Both the position numbers and the translations under genes were made by a program. The notes beneath the pieces are model-generated. The model worked only from the letters and a program-made list of their open reading frames with translations. It was not told where the DNA came from and searched no databases. Source: Lentzea sp. (GTDB lineage Bacteria > Actinomycetota > Actinomycetes > Mycobacteriales > Pseudonocardiaceae). Taken from it: 8,479 nucleotides of DNA. The first letter of the stretch is position 1. Each line of letters begins with the position of its first letter. This document shows, in pieces, positions 1-6,590 of this stretch. Location of the stretch: assembly GCA_030146905.1 (NCBI GenBank), contig JASLAV010001049.1, forward strand, positions 1-8,479, given 5' to 3'.

Positions 1-750
1 CGTCACTTCGGCGATCCATTGCTGACGCGAAACGGACGCGGCATGAAGCTGACACCATTCGGCGCCGCGTTGGTGGAACCGGTCGACCGCGCCGTTGACT
101 CTATGCGTGCGGTGTTGAGTAGCCGCAGCACTTTGAAGTCCGGCCTGGTCAGTCGCACGTTCACCATCATGGCAAGTGACTATGTCTCGATCGTACTCAT
201 CAAGCCACTCCTGCGATTGCTCTGGAGGTCTGATCAGAACGTATCAGTCAAGATCGTGCCGATCGGCGACGACATGCTTTCGTCGCTGGAAGGTGACGAA
301 TGTGACCTCCTCATAGCGCCGAGGTCGATATTGTCGGACGATAAGATGAATTACCACAGTCGCCACCTGTTCACCGACAGATTTGTAGCGGTCGTGGACG
401 CGGACAACACGATTCTCGGTGAGAGCAGCGCGTTTAATGACATCACTAAGTTGCTCCATGTTGACAGTCTGCGAGGCGTAGAAATGTCGGGCATCGAACT
501 AGGCTCTGCTCTGGCTGCCATCGCAGGAAGTTTCAGTGCGCGGATGTACTTGGTGGCGGGCACGCCGATGATAGCGCTCGTCCAGTCACGACTTTATGAG
601 CTTTTCGGACGGGAAATCGGCTTACGTGCCATCCCGCTCGAGATCGAAACTTCTTTGTATCAAACCATGTACTGGCACCACAAAGACGCTGCCGACCCGG
701 AGCATATTTGGCTCCGTGACAAGCTGAGTGAGGTGGCGCAGTCTATCTGA
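1..750 (+). CDS. LysR-type transcriptional regulator, NodD-like group (5' end cut by window)
   Basis: The frame is open from base 1 and ends with TGA at 748-750, giving 249 residues of a family that is usually about 300 long, so roughly the first 50 residues (most of the helix-turn-helix) lie outside the window. The visible start, RHFGDPLLTRNGRGMKLTPFG (residues 1-21), is the wing and end of the LysR DNA-binding domain. From about residue 50, FTIMASDYVSIVLIKPLL and later CDLLIAPRS follow the pattern of the effector-binding domain in NodD/PcpR-like regulators. The C-terminus, with the WHHKDAADPEHIWLRDKL stretch, looks complete. Such proteins bind DNA as oligomers and switch on a nearby or divergent gene when a small aromatic or similar ligand binds. 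The target here is unknown, since the upstream side is missing and the acylase points towards it. Base use is less GC-rich than in the genes to the right. The family call is firm; the ligand is not known. Confidence 0.9.
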   Translation, partial: RHFGDPLLTRNGRGMKLTPFGAALVEPVDRAVDSMRAVLSSRSTLKSGLVSRTFTIMASDYVSIVLIKPLLRLLWRSDQNVSVKIVPIGDDMLSSLEGDECDLLIAPRSILSDDKMNYHSRHLFTDRFVAVVDADNTILGESSAFNDITKLLHVDSLRGVEMSGIELGSALAAIAGSFSARMYLVAGTPMIALVQSRLYELFGREIGLRAIPLEIETSLYQTMYWHHKDAADPEHIWLRDKLSEVAQSI

Positions 751-1173
751 CGAGGGACTGCGAGACGAAACCAGCTCATGACTCACAGGCTTCAGGCGGC
801 CGGCAGCTGCGAAGCTGGCAAAGAAACGGCCGAATTGTCCCTGTGTCGCTGATAGCGGCACGGTCGACTGCGCCGAGCCGGATTGGTCGGAAGCCAGATC
901 GGCGACCGCTTCGGTTCGTACACCGGTAACGATTGTCGTACTGGTGCAGATCCCCCGAAGTCGACGCGCGCGAGATGATCGTCCCGCCCTTGCGCGGCGT
1001 AGACCGAGCGCCGAACGCCTCCCGATCAAGTACTCGAACACGGTGCCCAGGTCTTCTTTGCCGGTCAGCTCATGGATCGGCGCAGAAGCGCTGTCCCTCC
1101 TTCGGATCCTGCGTCGACCTGGTGCGTCTCCACGCCGTTTCGCTAGACCAGCTGCCGGTAGGCGGTGGGGCTA

Positions 1174-1208
1174 ACCTGACTGGGAGGAGGTCTTCTCTCC
1201 AGTCAGGT
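1174..1208. repeat. 10-bp perfect inverted repeat (hairpin)
   Basis: ACCTGACTGG at 1174-1183 is the exact reverse complement of CCAGTCAGGT at 1199-1208, with a 15-base purine-then-pyrimidine loop that may pair partly. It lies in the gene-free region, about 250 bases past the acylase stop and 420 past the LysR stop. No run of T follows on either strand. It could be a second terminator or a protein-binding dyad; the sequence does not decide. Confidence 0.5.
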
Positions 1209-1362
1209 GGTTTACCTTCGGCATCAGCTCGCTGGCCTTGCTCAACGTGATTTCGGCGAGGCTGCCGAAGTTCGTCTCGAGCCCAGATCCAGTACTCGGT
1301 GTCGAGCGGCGTGTCGTTGCCCCGTTCGGGCTATCCGGCTCGACGTTCAGGCAGTGCGCGAC

Positions 1363-1390
1363 CACCTCGTCGCCAGCGGTCGACGAGGTG
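1363..1390 (-). terminator. Candidate terminator hairpin of the acylase gene
   Basis: CACCTCGTCG at 1363-1372 pairs perfectly with CGACGAGGTG at 1381-1390 around an 8-base loop. The hairpin begins 65 bases past the acylase stop codon as read on the minus strand, and there is no U tract. Hairpins without a U tract are often taken as terminators in actinomycetes. The position fits, but the function is inferred. Confidence 0.45.
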
Positions 1391-1454
1391 CACGGGACGG
1401 TGGTCGAACACTGCACTGCCTACTCGGCGAAATCTGGAAGAGATGTCGAGCGAT

Positions 1455-3893
1455 CTAGGAGCCTCTGACAACAGTGGTCCGAAGTTGTGGGTCAGCTCGA
1501 ATTTCCGACTGGGTATACAGACAGTCTCGTGCTTTTCCTTGCGCAAACAGCGCCTGCTGGTCTGCGAAATGTGGCGACGCCGGATCGATCGACTGGGAAA
1601 AGGTGAGCAGGCACTTCGCCTGTGGCCCGCTTCCGGTGAACCGCACGGCAAGGAGCATGCTCGTACCGGTGTTCACCTGATAGCCGTCTTTAGTCAATTT
1701 GTCGCCTCCGGGTACAACTGGCTCCAGTGTTGTCGCTGGAGTTGCGGTGTACTCAACGACGTTGATGGCCCCGAGCACGTCAGGCGCACCCGGCGTGGGC
1801 AGCTCATGCCCGCCCTTGGCGCTGTGCTGCACCACGCCGAGCGGGACGTCCAGAGGGAATCCTGCCGCTTCCAGCGTTTGCCGGGCGCTGTCCAGTGCAG
1901 GTCCCAACACGGCGGGATCCGGACGTGGAGAGCCGGGGGTGTGCACTGGATCGCGTGGGTCGAACGCGGATGAGAACAACGGGCCTGCGGCATTCAGCGC
2001 GTCGGGGTGCGCGGATAGCACCTTCGACAACATCTCGCGCCACAGCACGGCACCCCGGCTGTGCACCTGGAAGCGTCCGTCCCAGCCATCCAGCACCGCG
2101 CATGCCTTGCTCACGTCGCGCCAGCCGGCTTCGGTGGATCCGGCGTGCACGCGGCACAGCTGGCGCACCGGGTCCAGCAACAACCGCGAGCTCAGAGTCT
2201 CGTTGGACAGGACCGCGGACACCAGCTCATCAAGGGTGAACCGGTGGGCCGGCCCGGGGTCTGCGAGCAGCATGGCGTTGAACCTGGCCCGCGCCGGCAA
2301 CGCCGCCCGTTCTTCCCCCAGCTGCGCCGGAAATCCCTCGATCGGACTCCGCGGGTTCACTATCCACGGAGAGTTGTTGGCGTTGAAGACGTAGTCCCGG
2401 CGGGTGAGCTGCGGCCACCGCGAAGCCGGCAGCAGGCCTGCCGCGGGGGCTCCCGGTTCTTCCCGCCATTCCTGTTCCGGATCGCTTCCGTCCAGGAGCC
2501 CGATCGGGCTTTCGAGCCACGTGCGGGTCGCCTTCGGGGTGAGGTTGGGGGTGCTCGGCGCATCACCGAACCAGGCCGTCCCGGAACTGTCCGCCGCCAG
2601 CGTGTTCAGCCACGGCGTGCCGAACTCGGCGTTCCGCGCGGCGACCTGGGCGGTGCTGCCGGACCTGGCCATGGCCAGCCAGAAGTCGACCAGCCGGGTG
2701 TTCCCCGCGTTGGCGTCGCGGAACTCGATCGCGCTCGTGCTGGTCCAGCCGAAGCTCGGATCGATGGACGACAGGTCGACGATCGGACCGTGCTTGCCGG
2801 ACCACAGCGTCCTGCTCACCGTCCTCAGTCGGCCATCAGTCCCCTTGACCGGCACGGTCACCACTTTGGGCTGCATCTGCAGGATGCGATCGCCGAAGTG
2901 GAAGCTCGTCGGTTGTCCCGGCACCAGCTGGAGCCTGCCGAACGTGAACCTGGCACCCGGAGAGACTGTGTGCGTCCATGCCACTCGGTTGTTGAAACCG
3001 ATTTGCACGCCTGGCAGGCCGCCCACTCCTGCGCCGTAGACGTCGAGCACGCCGGGGACCGTGAGCTGGCTCTCCCACAACTGGAGCTCGCCCTGCCACG
3101 GGAAGTGCGGATTGGCCAGCAGCTCTCCCCGGCCTGAGTCGGAGAGTCGGCCACCGACGGCCCAGCCGTTGCTGCCCAGCGTCGCGGTGTTCCTCTCGCC
3201 GGTCAACAAGGGCCGCACCGCGTCGGCCACCGCGGCCGCTGGAACGTGCGGCCCCCACACCACCTGATCACTCGGCGGGTGTGCGACGGCGATTGCCGGG
3301 AGCACAAACCGTCCACTTGAGACGATGGCGAGATCTTGTTGATAGGCCAACAGGTCGACCGCCGAGATTCGTCCGACCCAAGGCTGACCCGCACACCAGC
3401 CGCGGACACCGCCCGGCCCGACTGAGGCCAGGTAGTGGTTGTAGCCGGCGGCATAACCCTCGATCATCGACCGTGCATCGCGGGAGATCGCCGCCAACGC
3501 CTGCCTAGCCTTGTCCACCAGACCCAGCGCCCGGTAACCGACGTCAGATGCCAGGTTCTGGTCTCCGGGGCCCGCACCGAGCCACCGCGAGCGCTCACCC
3601 CGCACCTTGACCACCTGGTCTGCGAGATCGCAGAGCCGGTCCTCGGCGTAGGCCCAGCCCTGCCCGAACGCCGCGCTGCCGAGGCTCGTCGCCAGGACGT
3701 GCGGAATCCCGTAGCTCGTGCGCCGGATCTCGGCACGGTAGCCGGGTCCGACGACTGTGGACTGCTGGTGAGCGGTGGGCGTGAACCCGCCATCCGCTCT
3801 GGCAGGAGAGGCCGCCGGCAAGAGCGACGCGACGACGATGACCAAGGCTGGCAATGCGAACGATGCCTGACGCGGCAACCGAACCGTCAACAT
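1455..3893 (-). CDS. Secreted penicillin acylase family protein (aculeacin acylase / PvdQ-like acyl-amide hydrolase)
   Basis: This 812-residue protein is the usual length for an Ntn-hydrolase precursor that cuts itself into alpha and beta chains. Residues 1-33 form a signal peptide (positive start, hydrophobic core 11-28, ARA cleavage site at 31-33). The alpha part contains RTSYGIPHVLATS (58-70) and GQGWAYAEDRLCDL (77-90). The self-cleavage site is TLG/SNGWAVGG, which makes Ser241 the expected nucleophile and the first residue of the beta chain. LLANPHFPWQGELQLWESQL (258-277) carries His263, which matches the conserved beta-chain His23 of PvdQ. NANNSPW (504-510) holds the likely oxyanion Asn (506), and Arg537 is a candidate for the conserved Arg. 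IGFNNRVAWTHTVS (298-311) is also typical. Known relatives split fatty acyl chains from homoserine lactones, echinocandins or acylated peptides; which of these applies cannot be read here. The ATG at 3891-3893 is the only upstream start (an in-frame TAG lies four codons before it) and its ribosome site is weak. The methyltransferase gene is 82 bases upstream on the same strand. Confidence 0.93.
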   Translation of the reverse strand: MLTVRLPRQASFALPALVIVVASLLPAASPARADGGFTPTAHQQSTVVGPGYRAEIRRTSYGIPHVLATSLGSAAFGQGWAYAEDRLCDLADQVVKVRGERSRWLGAGPGDQNLASDVGYRALGLVDKARQALAAISRDARSMIEGYAAGYNHYLASVGPGGVRGWCAGQPWVGRISAVDLLAYQQDLAIVSSGRFVLPAIAVAHPPSDQVVWGPHVPAAAVADAVRPLLTGERNTATLGSNGWAVGGRLSDSGRGELLANPHFPWQGELQLWESQLTVPGVLDVYGAGVGGLPGVQIGFNNRVAWTHTVSPGARFTFGRLQLVPGQPTSFHFGDRILQMQPKVVTVPVKGTDGRLRTVSRTLWSGKHGPIVDLSSIDPSFGWTSTSAIEFRDANAGNTRLVDFWLAMARSGSTAQVAARNAEFGTPWLNTLAADSSGTAWFGDAPSTPNLTPKATRTWLESPIGLLDGSDPEQEWREEPGAPAAGLLPASRWPQLTRRDYVFNANNSPWIVNPRSPIEGFPAQLGEERAALPARARFNAMLLADPGPAHRFTLDELVSAVLSNETLSSRLLLDPVRQLCRVHAGSTEAGWRDVSKACAVLDGWDGRFQVHSRGAVLWREMLSKVLSAHPDALNAAGPLFSSAFDPRDPVHTPGSPRPDPAVLGPALDSARQTLEAAGFPLDVPLGVVQHSAKGGHELPTPGAPDVLGAINVVEYTATPATTLEPVVPGGDKLTKDGYQVNTGTSMLLAVRFTGSGPQAKCLLTFSQSIDPASPHFADQQALFAQGKARDCLYTQSEIRADPQLRTTVVRGS

Positions 3894-3975
3894 GATCGTC
3901 CAGTTCTACTGCGTGGGTGAATGCGGAACTTCGGAGAGGCACCCGAGGCTTCGCCGAACGACTGACACGAGGCGC

Positions 3976-4920
3976 TCACTCCATGGCGGTGCCGACTTCT
4001 GCGGTCGTCGTGTCGCCGGTGGTGCGGAGCCGGCGCCAAAAGCTGTTGTAGGGGGTCACCTTCATCATCGGCAACCACCCGTCGGCGTGCAGGTGATCAA
4101 TGACGCGGGGATCGACGAAGTCCTCCACGAGCAGCACCGTCTCAGCGGCCCGCGCCACCGAGACACGGGCTCCGCGCAGCACAGCGCACTCGAGGCCCTC
4201 GACGTCGATCTTGAGCACGAGCAGGTCCAGGTCCGCCACGTCGGCCAGTTCGGCGTCGAGGGTGGAGACCGGCACCCGCTCCTTGACGACGTGGCCGTTC
4301 CGCACGACGACGGCCCATGAGCCCAACCCGCTGCTGCCGGGCTCGTCCACGTCGAAGTTCAGGGTCGCGGTGGTCACCGAGCCGTCCGCGAGCGCGCGCT
4401 GTCGCACGTCGACCACGTCCTCAAGCCCGTTGGTCGTGATGTTGCGACGCAGGAGCGCCGCCGATGAGCACGACGGCTCGAACGCGAGGATCCGCGCCGG
4501 GCGGTCGCGCAGATGGTTGCCGACGGTCACGGAGTAAGTGCCGAGGCCGGCGCCGATGTCGACGAACACCACGGCGCGGCGCGTGCGGGCGGCGCGGTCG
4601 AACTCGGCCAGCAGCGCATCGATGTCAGGCCGCTCGAACGCGGGCGATGCGCACGCGGCGTCAATGGTGCCCAGGCGCAGGTGGAACGTGCCGAAGACCG
4701 AGTCGATCCGCGTGATGTCGAGGAACGCCATCCGCAACGGCCGGCGGCCCAGCAGCCGGCAGGCCGAGTACACAGCTTCGTAGACCAACAAGCGCAGGCG
4801 AGGCGACCGGACGTCGCGATGCAGCAACACGGTCTTGTTCAGCACGTAGCAGGCAACGAACATCAGGCGCCGCCGCCACGAGAGCGTGACCGGCACACCA
4901 CGGGTGTTCGAGACGACCAT
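3976..4920 (-). CDS. FkbM family SAM-dependent methyltransferase
   Basis: The protein has 314 residues. The SAM-binding motif I, VFVDIGAGLGTYS, is at 118-130, followed by the acidic strand AFEPS (146-150). The FkbM signature VLKIDVEGLECAVLRGA is at 235-251, and DGWLPM (280-285) is a usual late element. FkbM enzymes O-methylate hydroxyls on sugars, macrolides and glycolipids, so with two glycosyltransferases nearby a methylated sugar in a surface or secreted glycan is the likely product (inference). About 110 residues precede motif I, including a basic stretch and a hydrophobic segment (MFVACYVLNKTVLL, 20-33) that may touch the membrane; this part shows no motif I know. The frame stays open upstream to 5286, but the ATG at 4918-4920 is preferred: GGAGAGG stands 9 bases before it, and the residues further upstream look like random GC-rich translation. 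The GT2 gene ends 106 bases upstream, so one transcript is plausible. Confidence 0.92.
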   Translation of the reverse strand: MVVSNTRGVPVTLSWRRRLMFVACYVLNKTVLLHRDVRSPRLRLLVYEAVYSACRLLGRRPLRMAFLDITRIDSVFGTFHLRLGTIDAACASPAFERPDIDALLAEFDRAARTRRAVVFVDIGAGLGTYSVTVGNHLRDRPARILAFEPSCSSAALLRRNITTNGLEDVVDVRQRALADGSVTTATLNFDVDEPGSSGLGSWAVVVRNGHVVKERVPVSTLDAELADVADLDLLVLKIDVEGLECAVLRGARVSVARAAETVLLVEDFVDPRVIDHLHADGWLPMMKVTPYNSFWRRLRTTGDTTTAEVGTAME

Positions 4921-4929
4921 CGGTGCAAT

Positions 4930-4936
4930 CCTCTCC
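4930..4936 (-). promoter_or_regulatory. Ribosome binding site deciding the FkbM start
   Basis: GGAGAGG on the minus strand lies 9 bases before the ATG at 4918-4920. It is one of the two best Shine-Dalgarno matches in the window. It supports the 314-residue protein over the longer open frame of 436 codons. Confidence 0.7.
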
Positions 4937-5026
4937 GCCGACTGTCTGCATGCCGACGTGCTCGGTCGACTCCTTCCGAACAGTTGCCTGAACGGGAGGG
5001 ACAACCGAGCTCCGGTCGGGTGAGGT

Positions 5027-6082
5027 TCAGAGAACCGGCGACGAGGAACCCGGCGATCGGCACCCGTAGGCCATGCCATTGCGCACCTCGCCACCGTTGT
5101 GCGGCTGGGCTTTGCGTCGCACGGAATCTGCACGTCGCACCAGTTCGGCATGGGGATCAGCAGGGCCACCGGGTGAGCACGACCCACGTGGTCGCCCCGT
5201 CCATCCGCGGCTGGACTCGACGACTGGCAGACTGTCCGGTGCGGGACGTCCCCCTGGCGGTACCGATGGTGGTCTCGACCCGGCACCCGTGCTCGCGGTG
5301 CGCGCTGGGTGCGGCCACGTCGTGCGGTCAGAGCGCGACGTGCCGTGCATGCGACAGACCGCGGCGACCGCGGCGATCCCGTCGCGCACTGAGCGAAAGG
5401 TCGAGCCGGGCGAGTCCGCCCAGGTCACCGGGACCTCGGCGATCCGCAGCCCGTCGGCGTGGATGTGCCGCAGCAGCTCCACGTCGAACGCGAACCCGGC
5501 GTTCCTGCAGCGGGCCAGCGCCGTGGTGACCGCGCGGCGGTCGAAGAACTTGAAGCCGCACTGGGTGTCGTGCACGCCGGGCACGAGCGGCCGGGCGACG
5601 GCGCGGAACACCTGGCTCCCGATCCGGCGCATCAGCGACCGTGGTGTGACGACGGCGCCGCCGGGGGCGTGGCGTGACGCGATCGCCGCCGCAGCACCGT
5701 GGTGCAGTTCGGCCAGCACGTCGACCAAGGTGGTCACCGGCGTCGAGAGGTCGGCATCGGTGAACCCGACGTAGCGCGCGCTGCTGGTGCGCATCCCGCG
5801 CAACACGGCGGCGCCCTTGCCGGCCTGTGCACAGCCGATCGTCACGACCTCGGTGCGGCCGCGCACGGAACCCGCCACTGCCGACGTGTCGTCGTAGCTG
5901 CCGTTGTCGACCACCACGATCCGCGCGGACCACGGGCGGGTGTCGAGGAATCCGACCATGCAGTCGAGCGTGTCGGGCAGCCGTGCGGACTCGTTGAACG
6001 CGGGAATCACCACTTCGACCTCGACGGGACCGCGCATCGCCGACCGAGGAATCCTTGACTCGAACCGCTGAACTCCCGTCAC
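5027..6082 (-). CDS. Family 2 glycosyltransferase, polyprenyl-phosphate sugar synthase type
   Basis: The protein has 351 residues from a GTG start at 6080-6082. The GT-A fold is clear: VEVVIPAFNESARLP (22-36), VVVDNGSYDDT (56-66), the metal-binding FTDADLST (107-114), ASRHAPGG (135-142), then DTQCGFKFF (172-180) and AFDVELL (198-204), the last two being characteristic of dolichol/polyprenyl-phosphate mannose and glucose synthases. These enzymes move a sugar from a nucleotide donor to a lipid phosphate at the inner face of the membrane. No transmembrane segment or GtrA domain follows. The family domain ends near residue 247; the last 100 or so residues are proline-, serine- and arginine-rich with looser codon bias and may be non-native. 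The start is uncertain: GTG at 6082 overlaps the stop of a leader ORF (GTGA), while ATG at 6035-6037 (residue 16) would suit the domain edge; neither has its own good ribosome site. Confidence 0.88.
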   Translation of the reverse strand: MTGVQRFESRIPRSAMRGPVEVEVVIPAFNESARLPDTLDCMVGFLDTRPWSARIVVVDNGSYDDTSAVAGSVRGRTEVVTIGCAQAGKGAAVLRGMRTSSARYVGFTDADLSTPVTTLVDVLAELHHGAAAAIASRHAPGGAVVTPRSLMRRIGSQVFRAVARPLVPGVHDTQCGFKFFDRRAVTTALARCRNAGFAFDVELLRHIHADGLRIAEVPVTWADSPGSTFRSVRDGIAAVAAVCRMHGTSRSDRTTWPHPARTASTGAGSRPPSVPPGGRPAPDSLPVVESSRGWTGRPRGSCSPGGPADPHAELVRRADSVRRKAQPHNGGEVRNGMAYGCRSPGSSSPVL

Positions 6083-6144
6083 CGGAGACGCCGCATGTGC
6101 TGCCGGGGCGATACGGCGAGATCGAGACTTTCCTGCTCTGTCAC
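6079..6144 (-). CDS. Short leader ORF (21 aa) coupled to the GT2 gene
   Basis: A GTG at 6142-6144 stands 6 bases after GGAGG (6151-6155), the best ribosome site in the window. It opens a 21-residue frame reading MTEQESLDLAVSPRQHMRRL plus Arg. The TGA stop at 6079-6081 overlaps the GTG of the glycosyltransferase at 6080-6082 in the sequence GTGA, a classic coupling arrangement. It may be a translated leader that feeds ribosomes to the GT2 start. The other reading is that this is the true N-terminus of GT2, with a single-base frameshift (natural or a sequence error) between here and residue 1. The peptide matches nothing I recognise. Confidence 0.4.
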   Translation of the reverse strand: MTEQESLDLAVSPRQHMRRLR

Positions 6145-6150
6145 CAGTAA

Positions 6151-6155
6151 CCTCC
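6151..6155 (-). promoter_or_regulatory. Strong ribosome binding site ahead of the leader ORF
   Basis: GGAGG on the minus strand, 6 bases before the GTG at 6142-6144. The glycosyltransferase itself has no comparable site before either candidate start, so this is probably where ribosomes enter for that message. Confidence 0.55.
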
Positions 6156-6373
6156 GCTAGGGCGTGTACGGCAGGACGGTTCGGCTCCCGCCCGGACGCT
6201 CCTCGGGTCGAAGCACGGCATACAGATGTGCGGCCCGGTTCCGGGAAAGCGGAAAACGTTCGACGCCAAGATTCCGGCGGATTCCAGCAGGTGTGGCCAG
6301 GACCCTGGTGACCGTATCACCGCTGCGCACTCCGGAAAAGAAAAACTCAACCATCACGGAGATCGATGTGACT

Positions 6374-6390
6374 CATAAACAGTGGTTATG
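6374..6390. repeat. 17-bp operator-like dyad
   Basis: CATAAACAGTGGTTATG has 7-base arms with one mismatch around a 3-base centre. It sits in the AT-rich patch just upstream of the possible -10 box of the GT4 gene, where a repressor or activator could sit. No matching second copy was noticed in the window, and the binding protein is unknown. Confidence 0.35.
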
Positions 6391-6590
6391 TTTAGGGTGT
6401 GGTTGGGCTCGGAAGGTGAGTGTGCCATTCCGGAAGTCTGTCGAGTGAAATCCACGGACGCACCGCCTTCTCGGTGAGGATCGAGCCTCTTGATGCGGAC
6501 ATTTGTCACTCGGTATGGTTTCCTGAGCCAATCCGAGCGCGGGCGGTTACGTATGGGATGCGAGTGCCATGCAGACGGGTCCGGTCGCGG

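Larger units (their letters stand above)
751..1454. other. Gene-free region between converging LysR and acylase genes
   Basis: About 700 bases lie between the converging stop codons. Short open frames exist on both strands, but none has a ribosome site, a family motif or steady codon bias. On the minus strand two frames hold protein-like snatches that do not join up: around 1270-1320 the residues NDTPLDTEYWIWARDELRQ, and around 1025-1075 the residues PIHELTGKEDLGTVFEYL in another frame. They are interrupted by stops and frame changes, so at best this is a decayed gene. The region also contains two inverted repeats (1174-1208 and 1363-1390) and a small hairpin with a GCGA loop at 804-817 just after the LysR gene. 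No tRNA, mobile element ends or transposase motif were seen. Confidence 0.55.
6145..6590. promoter_or_regulatory. Divergent control region between the GT2 and GT4 genes
   Basis: The two glycosyltransferase genes point away from each other, so both promoters should lie here. An AT-rich patch at 6331-6390 (25 of 60 bases are G or C) stands out from the GC-rich surroundings and is the best promoter site. On the plus strand TAGGGT at 6393-6398 could be a -10 box; I see no clear -35 box. If so, the GT4 message would have a leader of nearly 190 bases before the ATG at 6591. Short open frames on the minus strand (6141-6350 and 6157-6357) have no ribosome site or family motif and are not called as genes. 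Confidence 0.5.

Noticed and set aside
1171..1416. An 81-codon minus-strand frame after the acylase gene
   Set aside because: It spans two inverted repeats, has no ribosome site, and the more protein-like residues at 1265-1320 lie in a different frame.
2061..3137. A 358-codon open frame on the plus strand inside the acylase gene
   Set aside because: It has no family motif, while the minus strand carries the full set of acylase motifs across the same bases.
4921..5286. N-terminal extension of the methyltransferase frame to 436 codons
   Set aside because: The added residues have no motif, and a good ribosome site (GGAGAGG) sets the start at 4920.
4513..5529. A 338-codon plus-strand open frame across FkbM and the end of GT2
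   Set aside because: The composition is that of mirror-frame translation, and it runs across two genes supported by clear motifs on the other strand.
6141..6357. Two small minus-strand frames of 66 and 69 codons in the divergent region
   Set aside because: Neither has a ribosome site or recognisable sequence, and they overlap the AT-rich promoter-like patch.
6420..6590. N-terminal extension of the GT4 frame to GTG 6420
   Set aside because: The purine-rich GGAAGG lies only 3 bases before the GTG, too close, and the 57 added residues lack codon bias. The fold begins normally about 15 residues after ATG 6591.
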